DNA of 64,000 nt from Mycobacterium sp. 1164985.4 (GCF_001668575.1 NZ_LZMD01000058.1:1-64000), one strand, 5' to 3'; shown: positions 8,847-17,722, numbered from the stretch's first letter. Program-made: numbers and translations. The notes: generated from the sequence alone by a model not told the origin.

Positions 8847-8886
8847 GATTGGGTTGCGGGCGCCAGGACCGAAAGGACGACCGTTC

Positions 8887-10170
8887 ATGACCGATCTCGC
8901 CTCGGTGGATTACTTCTCCGACCACGCGATCAGCCAGGATCCATACGCCTACTGGGACCACCTCCGTGAACAGGGACCCGTCTTCCGTGAACCGAACTAC
9001 GGCGTCGTCGCCGTCACCGGCTACCAGGAAGCGTTGGCGGCGTTCAAGGATCACGACTCCTTCTCGGCGGTCAACGCGATCGGCGGACCCTTCCCGCCGC
9101 TGCCGTTCGTCCCCGAGGGCGACGACATCACCGAACAGATCGAGGCACACCGCCATCTGTTCCCGATCCACGAGCACCTGGTCGTGATGGACCCGCCGGC
9201 ACACGAGCGGGCCCGCTCCCTGCTGACCAAACTCCTCACGCCGCGTCGGCTCAAGGAGAACGAGGATTACATGTGGCAGCTGGTCGACAACCAGATCGAC
9301 CAGATCATCGGAAACGGACGCTGCGAGTTTTTGTCCGAGTACGCCAAACCCTTCGCCACGTCGGCGATCATCGACCTGCTCGGGGTTCCGCAGGAGGACC
9401 GGCCGGAGTTCCTGGCGGCGCTGGGCGCCGAGCGTCCCGACGGCAGCCGGGTGGGCGCACTCGACGGCGAGCCGGTGGGTTTGGACCCGCTGCAATACCT
9501 CGACGACAAGTTCGCCGGATACCTCGCCGAGCGTCGCCGCGAACCGCGCGGCGACGTGCTGTCGGGAATGGCGGCCGCCCTGTACCCCGACGGCTCGACG
9601 CCGGAGCTGATCGAGGTCGTCAAGCCGGCGACGTTCCTGTTCGCCGCGGGTCAGGAGACCGTCACCAAGCTGCTCAGCGCGGCGGTCCAGACCCTCGGGG
9701 ACCGGCCGGACTTCCAGCAGCTGCTGCGCGAGCATCCGGAGCGGATCGGGGCCTTCATCGAGGAGTCGCTGCGCATGCAGTCGCCGACGAAGGTCGACTT
9801 CCGGTTGGTCCGCAAGAGCACCACGCTCGGCGGGGTGCCGTTGACGGCGGGAACGGTCGTGATGCTGTGCCTCGGCGCGGCCAACCGAGACCCCCGCAAG
9901 TTCGAGGATCCGCACGAGTTTCGCCCGGACCGCAAGAACGTGCGCGAGCACATCGCGTTCGGCCGCGGAATCCACTCCTGCGCGGGTGCGCCGCTCGCGC
10001 GGGTGGAGGGCAGGATCACCGTGCAGCGGTTGCTGGAACGCATGCGCGATATCCGAATCAGCGAGTCAGCGCACGGTCCGGCCGGTGAGCGCCACTACGC
10101 GTATGACCCGACTTTTTTGCTGCGCGGACTCACCGAGCTACATATCGAGTTCACTCCGGCGGGACGATGA
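8887..10170 (+). CDS. Cytochrome P450
   Basis: A 427-residue soluble P450 monooxygenase. The haem-thiolate loop is FGRGIHSCAGAPLAR with Cys365; the K-helix ExxR is in IEESLRMQSP; the I-helix oxygen-binding segment is AAGQETVTK, with Gln-Glu before Thr. ATG 8887 follows AAAGGACG. It has no adjacent ferredoxin, so electrons must come from another locus in the window or genome. Strong resemblance to the P450 at 33677-34978 (shared LLTPRRLKENEDxMWQL type region and C-terminal FLLRGLTELH) shows they are paralogues. Expression is probably controlled by the palindrome just upstream. Confidence 0.95.
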   Translation: MTDLASVDYFSDHAISQDPYAYWDHLREQGPVFREPNYGVVAVTGYQEALAAFKDHDSFSAVNAIGGPFPPLPFVPEGDDITEQIEAHRHLFPIHEHLVVMDPPAHERARSLLTKLLTPRRLKENEDYMWQLVDNQIDQIIGNGRCEFLSEYAKPFATSAIIDLLGVPQEDRPEFLAALGAERPDGSRVGALDGEPVGLDPLQYLDDKFAGYLAERRREPRGDVLSGMAAALYPDGSTPELIEVVKPATFLFAAGQETVTKLLSAAVQTLGDRPDFQQLLREHPERIGAFIEESLRMQSPTKVDFRLVRKSTTLGGVPLTAGTVVMLCLGAANRDPRKFEDPHEFRPDRKNVREHIAFGRGIHSCAGAPLARVEGRITVQRLLERMRDIRISESAHGPAGERHYAYDPTFLLRGLTELHIEFTPAGR

Positions 10171-10270
10171 CCGGTGCGCGCGCCGGGTCGCGAGCCCGAA
10201 ATGCGCCGCTGACCTGCGGTGTGACGGGCGCCTAAACCTAATTTGGCTGAGACGCTTGTCACAGCGCGCA

Positions 10271-10302
10271 AACCTACCTACTGTGTGTTCACTAGGTTGG
10301 TT
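10271..10302. promoter_or_regulatory. Imperfect palindrome upstream of TetR gene
   Basis: AACCTACCTACT and ACTAGGTTGGTT are inverted arms (10 of 12 positions pair) around GTGTGTTC, ending 16 bp before the GTG start of the TetR gene. The position suggests an autoregulatory operator. Confidence 0.5.
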
Positions 10303-10317
10303 GAACGAAGGGGTTCG

Positions 10318-10935
10318 GTGTCTGCCACAGAGTCCGCGCGGCCGTACGCCACGCTCCTCGCCAAGGGCGAGGATCGCAGGCAGCGCATCCTTGCGGTGGC
10401 CGAACGCCTGCTGGCCCGCAATGGGTGGCGCAACACGTCGCTGGCCCAGATCGCGAAGGAAGCCGGCGTCACCCCTGCGGGTCTGCTGCACCACTTCGAG
10501 TCCAAAGAACAACTGCTCAACGCGGTGCTCGACGCCCGCGATGCCGACGATGCGATCCACGCCGACTATCGATCCGGTGACCTCGTCACCGAGCTCGGCC
10601 GAGTCCCCGAACGCTTCGACCGCGCGCCCGAACTCGTCGGGACCTTCACCGTGCTGCTGGTCGAGAACATCGCGCCCGACGCGCCCCTGCACGACCGTCT
10701 GGTCAAGCGCTACCGCGACGCGGTCGACATCATCACCGCGATCATCGAGCGCGGTCAGGAAAGCGGCAAGTACCGCTCGGATCTCGACGCGGCCACCAAG
10801 GCCGTGGAAATCCTCGCCTTCACCTATGGAATGGAGACCCTATGGTTACTCGACCCATCGATTCAATTGGCCGAGGTGTTCAAGGGGTACGCCGAGTCGC
10901 TGGGGCGCGAGCTGGCGCCGCGGAGCTCGACATGA
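10318..10935 (+). CDS. TetR-family transcriptional regulator
   Basis: A 205-residue regulator. The DNA-binding domain includes RRQRILAVAERLLARNGWR, TSLAQIAKEAGVTPAGLLHHF, and ESKEQLLNAVLDARDADD follows. GTG 10318 is preceded by GAAGGGG. An upstream in-frame ATG at 10243 would place the palindrome inside the gene and is disfavoured. The last bases overlap the ATG of the downstream hypothetical gene by 4 bp, so the pair is one transcription unit. Targets beyond itself are not evident. Confidence 0.88.
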   Translation: MSATESARPYATLLAKGEDRRQRILAVAERLLARNGWRNTSLAQIAKEAGVTPAGLLHHFESKEQLLNAVLDARDADDAIHADYRSGDLVTELGRVPERFDRAPELVGTFTVLLVENIAPDAPLHDRLVKRYRDAVDIITAIIERGQESGKYRSDLDAATKAVEILAFTYGMETLWLLDPSIQLAEVFKGYAESLGRELAPRSST

Positions 10936-11435
10936 GGTACCGGCTGGACGTGGTCGCCCCGTCGGTGACGGACGCGGTGAAGTTTGCCGGTGGCTGGATC
11001 TACGACCGGGTGATGGCGGGGTGGGACGTCACCGTGCTCGTCGGTGGTGACGAGGACGTGCGTCCGCTGACGATCCTGGGTGCCGAGACGCTCGACCTCG
11101 AGTCGGTCCTGGCGGACTGGGAGGAACGCCCCCACCCGCAGACCGTAGCCGTCGCGGCGAACATGATCGACCGGGATGCCCGCGTCTTGCAGCACGTGCG
11201 CAACGCGCTCGAGCAAGGCGCGACCGAGGTGACGCTCTGGGGTGAGCGGGTACCCGCCGAACTCGACAGCAGTGTCGACTCCGTCGAGCACCGCCTCAGC
11301 GCCGCCGCCCGGGCGTTCAAGGTCAAGGCCCTGACCGCCGCCGGTGAACCCGCTGCCGTCGATGTCGGTGGTTGCGAGACGTTCCGCTGCGGCATGATGG
11401 CCTCGGTCGCCGCGGATCTGGTGCCCGCCAGCTGA
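10932..11435 (+). CDS. Conserved-looking hypothetical protein
   Basis: A 167-residue cytoplasmic protein of unknown function, without signal peptide or membrane segment. It begins MRYRLDVVAPSVTDAVKFAG; WIYDRVMAGWDVTVLVGGDE and LTILGAETLDLESVL follow, looking like an alternating alpha/beta fold. Two Cys lie near the C-terminus (GGCETFRCGMM). It overlaps the TetR stop by 4 bp and is therefore co-translated with the regulator; it may be a ligand-sensing or accessory protein, but this is only inference. Convergent with the phosphotransferase gene, only 7 bp away. Confidence 0.65.
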   Translation: MRYRLDVVAPSVTDAVKFAGGWIYDRVMAGWDVTVLVGGDEDVRPLTILGAETLDLESVLADWEERPHPQTVAVAANMIDRDARVLQHVRNALEQGATEVTLWGERVPAELDSSVDSVEHRLSAAARAFKVKALTAAGEPAAVDVGGCETFRCGMMASVAADLVPAS

Positions 11436-11442
11436 ATTCGCG

Positions 11443-12477
11443 TCAGCGGTAGTCGCTGGATTCGGCGAGGTCGGCCGCCGAGCGCATCAGCTCGACGATG
11501 ACCGGGCCGTAGGCGAGCAGCTTCGGGTTGTCGCCGGCGCGCTGGAAACCCTGCTCGAGCACGATCGCGAGCTTCCACTTCGCCAGCACCAGGTAATAGT
11601 CGAGGTCGTCGACCTGGCGTCCCGAGACCTTCGCGTAGTGATCGACAACCTCTGCGCGCGAGGGCATCCCGCGCATGTCGACGTAGCCCATCTCGGAGTC
11701 CGTCGGCGCCGAGGTGTCTTCGGGCCAGCTCTGCACCATCCAGCCCAGGTCGAGCTTCGGGTCCCCGACGGTGCCCATCTCCCAGTCCACGATCGCCGCG
11801 AGTCGCGCCGGAGCCCCGTGGCGGTACATCACGTTGGCGAATTGGTAGTCGCCGTGCATCAACCCGGGGATGTAGTCCAGCGGCCGATGCGTGCGCAGCC
11901 AATCGGTGGCAACGTCGAGGCCGTCGATCTCGCGACCCTTGATCCGGTCGAAGAACGCGATCCACCGGTCGACCTGACGTTCGTGGAAACCGTCGGGCCG
12001 GCCAAGGTCCTGCAGCCCCTTGGCTTTCCAGTCGACCTTGGACAACAGCGCGATGCCCTCCGCGAGCTGATAGGCCAGCTCGCCGCGCGCGGAGAGATCG
12101 GAGTCGAACGGCTTCGGCCACTTTCGGTCCTGAAGGTCCATCGGCGACCATCCGTCGACGAAGCCCATGAGGTAGAACGGGCGGCCCAGCACGGCGGCGT
12201 CCTCACAGACGGCGACGGCCTCGGTGTGTGGAACTTCGGTGTGGTCGAGCGCCTCGATGATGCGCCACTCGCGCAGGATTCCCTTGTCGCGGTCGGGGGG
12301 AGCGCTCGGCGGCGGCATTCGCAACACGCAACTGTGTTCTCCGCGGCGCAGTTCGTAGATGACGTTCTGGGTGCCGCCGGACAGGAACCGGGTCTGCAGC
12401 GGCTCGCCCTTGCCGGGCAACTCGGCCGCATCCATCCAATCGGTCAAGTGTGCAACGTCGATCGTGTCCTCGCTCAC
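11443..12477 (-). CDS. Aminoglycoside-phosphotransferase-fold protein (acyl-CoA-dehydrogenase-associated)
   Basis: A 344-residue kinase-like protein. The catalytic loop is HGDYQFANVMY (His208, Asp210, Asn215) and the metal motif is IVDWEMGTVGDPKLDLGW. The N-terminus has FLSGGTQNVIYEL, the phosphate-binding region. This subfamily is commonly adjacent or fused to acyl-CoA dehydrogenases (ACAD10/11, FadE36 context), where human ACAD11 phosphorylates 4-hydroxyacyl-CoAs. The GTG start overlaps the dehydrogenase stop by 4 bp, strongly linking the two. A role phosphorylating a hydroxyacyl-CoA before elimination is plausible; antibiotic resistance is unlikely. Confidence 0.85.
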   Translation of the reverse strand: MSEDTIDVAHLTDWMDAAELPGKGEPLQTRFLSGGTQNVIYELRRGEHSCVLRMPPPSAPPDRDKGILREWRIIEALDHTEVPHTEAVAVCEDAAVLGRPFYLMGFVDGWSPMDLQDRKWPKPFDSDLSARGELAYQLAEGIALLSKVDWKAKGLQDLGRPDGFHERQVDRWIAFFDRIKGREIDGLDVATDWLRTHRPLDYIPGLMHGDYQFANVMYRHGAPARLAAIVDWEMGTVGDPKLDLGWMVQSWPEDTSAPTDSEMGYVDMRGMPSRAEVVDHYAKVSGRQVDDLDYYLVLAKWKLAIVLEQGFQRAGDNPKLLAYGPVIVELMRSAADLAESSDYR

Positions 12478-13775
12478 CGGTTCCCCACCTCGTTCTCGAG
12501 GTACTCGGCGAACTTCGCCCGCGCCTTCTCCCGTTTGGCGGGGATCCACTCGGTCGGCCACGTGTCGGTGCTCGGCGCGTAGTCGCGCAGCACCTGCTTG
12601 GCCACCGTCGCCTTGTGCACCTCCGTCGGGCCGTCGGCCAGCCCCATCACCGCGGCGCCGGTGACCATGCCAAGGAAGGGCATCTCATTGGTGACCCCGA
12701 GTGCGCCGTGGACCTGCATTGCGCGCCAGGCGATGTCGTGCAGAACTGTCGGCATCACAACCTTGACGGCGGCGATGTCCTTGCGCACCTTCTTGTAGTC
12801 GTTGTACTTGTCGATCTCCCACGCGGTGTAGAGGACCATCAGCCGGAACTGCAGCAGCTGCGCGTACGAGTCGGCGATGTAGCCCTGGATGAACTGTTTC
12901 TCGGACAGCCTGCTGCCCTGGGTCTCGCGGCTGAGCGCGCGTTCGCACATCATGTCCAACGCCTTGCGGCTGAGTCCGATCGTGCGCATCGCGTGGTGGA
13001 TGCGGCCGCCGCCCAGCCGGGTCTGGGCGATGACGAACGCCTGGCCTTCGCCGCCGAGCAGCGCGTCGGCAGGCACCCGCACGTTGTCGTAGTGGATCAG
13101 CGCGTGCGAACCCTCGTCGTCACGTTCACCGTGCAGACCGACGTTGCGCACGATGGTGACGCCCGGGGTGTCGGTCGGTACCAGGAACATCGACATGCCC
13201 TGGTACGCGCTGACATCGGGGTTCGTGACCACCATGACGATCAGGAACGACGCCGTTCTGGCATTGGAGGAGAAGAACTTCCAGCCGTTGATCACCCAGT
13301 CGTCACCGTCGCGCACCGCGGTGGTCTTGAACAGCGTGGGATCGGCGCCGGCATGTGGTTCGGTCATCGAGTAACACGAGAAGATTTCGCCGTCGAGCAA
13401 CGGGCGCAGATAGCGCTCTTTCTGCGCATCGGTGCCGTAGTGGGCGATGATCTCGGCGTTCCCGGTGTCGGGTGCCTGACAACCGAACACGATCGGCGCC
13501 CACTGGGAGCGGCCGAGGATCTCATTGAGCAGCGCGAGTTTCAGCTGCCCGTAACCCTGGCCGCCGAGTTCGGGGCCCAGGTGGGTAGCCCACAGCCCCC
13601 GCCGGCGCACCTCGTCCTTGAGCGGATCGATCGCCTTGCGGCGGTTGGCATCCAGTGGCACGAACTGCTGGTCAGGGAACGCCAGGTCGAGCGGTTCGAC
13701 CTCCTCCCTGACGAATTCGTCGGCCCAGTCGAGGACCTTCTGGTACTCGGGGTCGGTTTCGAAATCCCACGCCAT
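12474..13775 (-). CDS. Acyl-CoA dehydrogenase (ACAD10/11-like)
   Basis: A 433-residue dehydrogenase with a longer than usual N-terminal region (MAWDFETDPEYQKVLDWADE). Motifs include YSMTEPHAGADPTLF, NGWKFFSSNA, AQTRLGGGRIHHAMRT, and ADGPTEVHKATVAKQVLRDY at the C-terminus, the pattern of long-branch dehydrogenases paired with APH-fold proteins. It is followed by the phosphotransferase with a 4-bp overlap and preceded by a TetR gene 30 bp upstream on the same strand, giving a regulator-enzyme-kinase operon. The protein at 54467-55762 is a close paralogue but lacks a kinase partner. Confidence 0.92.
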   Translation of the reverse strand: MAWDFETDPEYQKVLDWADEFVREEVEPLDLAFPDQQFVPLDANRRKAIDPLKDEVRRRGLWATHLGPELGGQGYGQLKLALLNEILGRSQWAPIVFGCQAPDTGNAEIIAHYGTDAQKERYLRPLLDGEIFSCYSMTEPHAGADPTLFKTTAVRDGDDWVINGWKFFSSNARTASFLIVMVVTNPDVSAYQGMSMFLVPTDTPGVTIVRNVGLHGERDDEGSHALIHYDNVRVPADALLGGEGQAFVIAQTRLGGGRIHHAMRTIGLSRKALDMMCERALSRETQGSRLSEKQFIQGYIADSYAQLLQFRLMVLYTAWEIDKYNDYKKVRKDIAAVKVVMPTVLHDIAWRAMQVHGALGVTNEMPFLGMVTGAAVMGLADGPTEVHKATVAKQVLRDYAPSTDTWPTEWIPAKREKARAKFAEYLENEVGNR

Positions 13776-13805
13776 CGTGGTCTCCTTCCTCTCAGGTCTG
13801 CGCCG

Positions 13806-14453
13806 TCAGGCTCGTTGCGCCGCTGTCTGCCTCGTGTTGAACCCGACGACCAGTGCGGCGATATCGTCGGTGACGACTTCGGAGAACGACCGGTCGCCGA
13901 AACTTCCACTGGCCCAGTGCCGCACGCCCTCGCTGACATGCATGCCCGCCAACCGGGAGAGATGATCGACATCGACGTGGGCGGCGATCTTCCCGTCCTG
14001 TTGCGCACGGGCGAACAGTTCGCCGAACATGTCGGCGTCGGCGGTGTCGTCGGCCGGCTCGCCCGCGAGGATCCGGTGTTCGTGCCGGTAGCCCTCGAGA
14101 ATCGTCTGGATGATCAGCTCGCGCGGATTACGCGCCATCGACCGTTCCAGGCTGCGCAACGCCTCGCCGATGACGGCCTCGACGTCGTAATCGGCGCGTA
14201 GGAGCGCCCGAACCTTCTTCTGCGCTGCCCGAGTCGAGAGCAGGCCGACCTCGAAGAGGATGTCCTCCTTGGCGGGGAAGTAGAAGTAGAACAGGCCTCG
14301 GGACACGCCGGCGGCCCGGCAGATGTCCGCAACCGTCGTCTTGGCGTATCCGTTCGTGCGCCACAGCGCCATCGCGGCCTGCACCAGGGCCCGCTTGGTC
14401 TCATGGGAACGGGCGCGCTGGAAAGACGCGCGCCGTTGACCACCGTCAGCCAT
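13806..14453 (-). CDS. TetR-family transcriptional regulator
   Basis: A 215-residue regulator with the helix-turn-helix TTVADICRAAGVSRGLFYFY and FPAKEDILFEV following it. An ATG at 14453 (MADGGQRR) is preferred; an upstream ATG at 14498 would extend it by 15 residues. It precedes the dehydrogenase/phosphotransferase pair on the same strand and diverges from the VOC gene. The 166-bp gap contains an ATAGTT...AACTAT palindrome at 14512-14534, so it may control both directions. Confidence 0.88.
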   Translation of the reverse strand: MADGGQRRASFQRARSHETKRALVQAAMALWRTNGYAKTTVADICRAAGVSRGLFYFYFPAKEDILFEVGLLSTRAAQKKVRALLRADYDVEAVIGEALRSLERSMARNPRELIIQTILEGYRHEHRILAGEPADDTADADMFGELFARAQQDGKIAAHVDVDHLSRLAGMHVSEGVRHWASGSFGDRSFSEVVTDDIAALVVGFNTRQTAAQRA

Positions 14454-14511
14454 CACATCGCCGCCGACCTTGGACACATCGGCACTGTAACAGCGCATTC
14501 AGTGCTTGCAA

Positions 14512-14534
14512 ATAGTTGACGTTTGTCTAACTAT
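14512..14534. promoter_or_regulatory. Palindrome in TetR/VOC divergent promoter
   Basis: ATAGTTGAC and GTCTAACTAT form an inverted repeat (one bulged base) around GTTT. The position 58 bp upstream of the TetR ATG and 85 bp before the VOC ATG suits a shared operator. Confidence 0.5.
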
Positions 14535-14619
14535 CTAGAAATGGTCACGACCGGGAAACTCGTGGCCGTCCGACGGCGGGCCGATCATGCTCGGGTCGTA
14601 GGCAGAGCGGAGGTAGACC

Positions 14620-15066
14620 ATGCCCAATCTCCATCACGTCGTCATGCGCAGTCATTCGGCACACAACTTCACCGCGTTCCTGACCGAGGTGATGGGGATG
14701 GAGGTGCAGTTCCGCATGCACGTCCCCGGTGAGGTTCTCCAGAAGACACTCGGCTGGCCGCCGTCCGACGGTGCCGCGGTCACCATGCTCGGCACCGGCG
14801 ACGCGGGGCTGATTGAGGTCCTCGACGTTCCCGATCACCTTCGCGACGTGGTGCCCGAGGGCCTGGCCGCGTTGTCGTTCATGGCCGGCGACTTCGCCGA
14901 GACCCGCGCGAAAGCGAGCGCCTTCGCCGACGACGTCACCATGCTGGACACCGGTGTGCCGGGCGTCGACCTGTTCTTCTGCACGATGGGCGGGGTGCCC
15001 ATCGAGTTCATGGGAGCCTATGCGCCCGAAGCGAACTCCGATACCAGCGACGCGACGAACTCCTGA
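14620..15066 (+). CDS. VOC (glyoxalase/dioxygenase-fold) protein
   Basis: A 148-residue vicinal-oxygen-chelate fold protein. It starts with PNLHHVVMRSHSAHNFTAFL (first strand-helix unit with a metal-type His) and GMEVQFRM, and the second module ends GVDLFFCTMGGVPIEFMGAY, where the Glu lies at the usual fourth ligand position. Such single-domain proteins include methylmalonyl-CoA epimerases and isomerases as well as lyases; the reaction cannot be named. ATG 14620 follows GCGGAGG. It overlaps the convergent F420-type gene by 49 bp at the 3' end. Confidence 0.75.
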   Translation: MPNLHHVVMRSHSAHNFTAFLTEVMGMEVQFRMHVPGEVLQKTLGWPPSDGAAVTMLGTGDAGLIEVLDVPDHLRDVVPEGLAALSFMAGDFAETRAKASAFADDVTMLDTGVPGVDLFFCTMGGVPIEFMGAYAPEANSDTSDATNS

Positions 15067-15986
15067 GTGCGCTGACGCGACGCCTGTCGTTGGGCGGCGT
15101 CCCGCCCGAGCGGAACGACCCGCAATGCCAGGTCGGTGACGCCGGCGTCGCGGTAGCCGCGCAGCCGCGCCTCGACGGTCGCCTCATCCCCGGCGGCCAT
15201 GGTGTCGCCGACGTCTTCGGCGTCGCCGTGTTCGAGCAGGCGGACGTAGTTGGGGGAGAAGTCGGCGTGACCGAGGACCTCACTGGCGTAGGCTCGGGCG
15301 CCATCGACTTCGTGCTCCGCGCAGAGCGCGACGGGAACCCCGGCGACGATCCGGACACCCTCGCGCCCCACGTCTTTCGCCGCTGCCGTGATGCGGGGCA
15401 CCACGTAGTCACCGATCGCGCGTTCGTCAGCCATCCACAGGATGGTTCCGCCGGTGCGCTCTCCGGCGATCCGCAGCATGGTCGGACCGAGCGCGGCCAC
15501 CAACACCGGGACGGTGAAGGCGTCGGTGACGTCGATCGGACTTCGCACGCGATAGGCGCCGTTGTCGACGGCGACGGCGCCTGGGCCGCGAAACGCCGCT
15601 TCGAGCACCTCGAGATAGTCACGAACCAACCGCGCGGGCTTGTCGTAGGGCAGGCCGAGCTGGTCGGAGATGATCCAGTGGTGTGACGGGCCGATTCCCA
15701 GGGTGAACCTGCCGCCGCAGGCGATCTGAGTGGTGAGTGCCTGCTGGGCCATGATGAGCGGATGGCGGGTCTGGATCGGAACCACCGCGGTCCCGATCTC
15801 GATGCGCTCGGTGGCGTTCCCGAGCAGCGCCACGGCCGTCATCGCATCGAGATAGCCGGGCACCTGCGGCATCCAGAACGATGCGAAACCCAGTTTTTCC
15901 GCGGCCTTTCCGTCGTCGATCAGACCGCTCAACCGTTCGGCGCGGGGCCGCTCCTTGTCGGAGCCGACCATCAAACCGACGCGCAT
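15018..15986 (-). CDS. LLM-class F420-dependent oxidoreductase
   Basis: A 322-residue luciferase-like protein: RVGLMVGSDKE at the N-terminus, LGFASFWMPQVPGYLDAMTA, GNATERIEIGTAVVPIQTRHP and GGRFTLGIGPSHHWI. The last motifs match the F420-dependent subfamily that carries MSMEG_4879-like enzymes (TIGR03564 type). The ATG at 15986 follows GGAGGTGT; an upstream in-frame ATG at 16040 lies in the preceding gene. It ends the reverse operon epimerase - hypothetical - LLM. Substrate unknown. Confidence 0.88.
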   Translation of the reverse strand: MRVGLMVGSDKERPRAERLSGLIDDGKAAEKLGFASFWMPQVPGYLDAMTAVALLGNATERIEIGTAVVPIQTRHPLIMAQQALTTQIACGGRFTLGIGPSHHWIISDQLGLPYDKPARLVRDYLEVLEAAFRGPGAVAVDNGAYRVRSPIDVTDAFTVPVLVAALGPTMLRIAGERTGGTILWMADERAIGDYVVPRITAAAKDVGREGVRIVAGVPVALCAEHEVDGARAYASEVLGHADFSPNYVRLLEHGDAEDVGDTMAAGDEATVEARLRGYRDAGVTDLALRVVPLGRDAAQRQASRQRTQEFVASLVSEFASGA

Positions 15987-15999
15987 ACACACCTCCGTC

Positions 16000-16740
16000 T
16001 CATGGCACGTAGCGGTCCCACGCGTAGGGCACCACGGCATGGAACGGTGCCGCGAGGAGCGGCTTGATGCCGCCCTCCCATCGAGTCTGCAAGACCGGCC
16101 GCAGCCGATTGGCGACGGCTACCGGCTCGTCGTCGAGGAAGCAGTACGTGAGCGTTTGTCCGGCAGGGGCGCTGGCGAGCCGGGCTTCGACCGGCAGCGA
16201 CGTCGCGGCCCACGCACCGGCCACCCCGTCGACACCCACCAGGTCGTCCAGCGCACCGGCTCCTCGTTCCAGCAGCAGGTAGACCCCGCGGTTTGGCCAC
16301 CACGGCAGCACATCGGCGCCGGCCTTGATCCGCGCGGCCGCGATACGCTGTCCAACGTCGTATACGCCGCGTTCGACAGGTGGCAGCAGGGGCAGTTTGC
16401 GGCCCGCGTCGCCGAGCGCCTTGGACAGTGCGAGGAACGGTTCCATGCCCTCGACTCCGGTGAAGAAGTATGTCATCACGTGATCGATGGCGTCGTAAGG
16501 ACTTTCGTTCGCTGCGCGCGCGCCGCGACACTCGGGAGTGGACACCAGGCGCAGCGATGCGCGCACCGCGGGCATCCGATGCTGTTCAGGCCGATGGTCG
16601 AGGCTGTGCCAGCGCAGGTAATCCGCATCGGCCCCGTCGGGGTGGCGGCGCGCCATAGAGACAAACATGGTGGTGACGTCCCCGTCGCCGTTCGCCAAGA
16701 CCTCGGGGACCTCGTCGGACGGTGTGCCCGGCAGCTGCAT
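16000..16740 (-). CDS. Hypothetical protein, possible dimeric alpha/beta-barrel (EthD-like)
   Basis: A 246-residue protein of unknown function. TTMFVSMARRHPDGADADYL then RWHSLDHRPEQHRMPAVRAS resembles the start of ferredoxin-like dimeric barrels such as EthD, in which HxxDH-type segments are common; the second half may be a repeat of the fold. Two ATGs (16746 and 16740) are possible; 16740 was chosen because GAGGAG lies 6 bp upstream. It is 5 bp or less from the epimerase and 13 bp from the LLM gene, in one operon. Confidence 0.6.
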   Translation of the reverse strand: MQLPGTPSDEVPEVLANGDGDVTTMFVSMARRHPDGADADYLRWHSLDHRPEQHRMPAVRASLRLVSTPECRGARAANESPYDAIDHVMTYFFTGVEGMEPFLALSKALGDAGRKLPLLPPVERGVYDVGQRIAAARIKAGADVLPWWPNRGVYLLLERGAGALDDLVGVDGVAGAWAATSLPVEARLASAPAGQTLTYCFLDDEPVAVANRLRPVLQTRWEGGIKPLLAAPFHAVVPYAWDRYVP

Positions 16741-16751
16741 CGCCATCTCCT

Positions 16752-17666
16752 CTACACCGAGTCCGGCTGGGACAGCTTGATTTCGGGGTGGCGCGCCTCG
16801 ACCATGCGGCGAAAGCCGTCACGCCAGCCGATCGTCGTGCGACCCAGCACCTCGTGCATGCGGGTGACGTCGGGCCACAGCGGTGTGTGGGCGTCGGGTG
16901 TGTACTCGAAAATAGGCTCGACGCCGACCAATTCACCCATGTAGGTGCAGTACTCTTCGACGCTGACCGTCTCGCTGCCCGCCCAGTTCACCACGACCGG
17001 CGGCGTATCCGCCGCCTCCATGGCCCTGATCCCGAGCATGACGTAGTCGTCCTCGTAGATGGGGTTGTAGTTGTTGGGACGGTCCGGATGCAGCCGAATC
17101 GGCCTGCGGGCCAGGATGGCCTCGAGCCGGTCCGCGGGGGCGCCGCCCTCCGGCCCGTAGGTGGAGCAGATCCGGATGATGGTCAGTGGGATCTCGTACT
17201 GTCGGGCGACCCAGGTGCAGACGGCCTCGGCGGCGACCTTGGAAAAGCTGTAGTTCGCCCGCAGCGGCACCCCTGGCGGATCGGATTCGGTGAGGGGACG
17301 CCGGCCCTTATATCCGTAGATCGAGCCGGTCGAGCAGAACACGAAACCCTTGGCGCCGCGGTAGCGGTGCAACAGGTCGCCCGAACGCTGCGCATTGGTC
17401 TGAAGGCAGTCTGTCCAGTCCCCGGCGCCGGGATCGACCGCGGCGTGGAACACGTAGGTGAAATCGTCGGGCAGCGCCGAGAAGTCGCCCTCGCTGACGT
17501 CCAGCGCGACGGGGATGACACCGGCGTCGGTCAACCGGCCGCGGTCCGCGGGATCGCGCATGCGAGCGGCGCCCCACACTTCATTGTTTCGGGCCAACTC
17601 CCGCGCGATTGGGAACGCGATCTTGCCTGTCGCGCCGGTGATGAGGATCTTCTCGCCGTCGAGCAT
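16752..17666 (-). CDS. NAD-dependent epimerase/dehydratase (extended SDR)
   Basis: A 304-residue extended short-chain dehydrogenase. Nucleotide-binding motif ILITGATGKIAFPIAREL, then FVFCSTGSIYGY with the catalytic Ser, and YSFSK supplying Tyr and Lys. RICSTYGP and NYNPIYEDDYVMLGI are typical of nucleotide-sugar epimerases, but 3-beta-hydroxysteroid dehydrogenases share this fold. It leads the operon to the hypothetical protein and LLM enzyme. Its promoter diverges from that of the acyl-CoA dehydrogenase at 17723 within 56 bp. Confidence 0.87.
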   Translation of the reverse strand: MLDGEKILITGATGKIAFPIARELARNNEVWGAARMRDPADRGRLTDAGVIPVALDVSEGDFSALPDDFTYVFHAAVDPGAGDWTDCLQTNAQRSGDLLHRYRGAKGFVFCSTGSIYGYKGRRPLTESDPPGVPLRANYSFSKVAAEAVCTWVARQYEIPLTIIRICSTYGPEGGAPADRLEAILARRPIRLHPDRPNNYNPIYEDDYVMLGIRAMEAADTPPVVVNWAGSETVSVEEYCTYMGELVGVEPIFEYTPDAHTPLWPDVTRMHEVLGRTTIGWRDGFRRMVEARHPEIKLSQPDSV

Positions 17667-17698
17667 TCATTAAGTCTTAGCGCACCGCGCCGCAAATG

Positions 17699-17712
17699 TT
17701 AAGTACTTGATA
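17699..17712. promoter_or_regulatory. TTAAGTACTTGATA motif in divergent promoter
   Basis: AAGTACTT is a palindrome here, 15 bp upstream of the acyl-CoA dehydrogenase GTG. The stretch AAGTACTTGATA is identical to part of the 20-bp element at 29195-29214, and similar to the complement of 25669-25688. It could be an operator of the MarR regulator at 28625 or overlap a promoter. Confidence 0.55.
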
Positions 17713-17722
17713 TGTTGGCGGG

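Noticed and set aside
11443..12477. Aminoglycoside resistance gene
   Set aside because: The fold is shared, but overlap with an acyl-CoA dehydrogenase points to lipid metabolism.
12450..14201. Long forward reading frame of 583 codons
   Set aside because: It is antisense to the ACAD10/11-like dehydrogenase and TetR genes, with His/Arg/Asp-rich low-quality protein typical of high-GC shadows.
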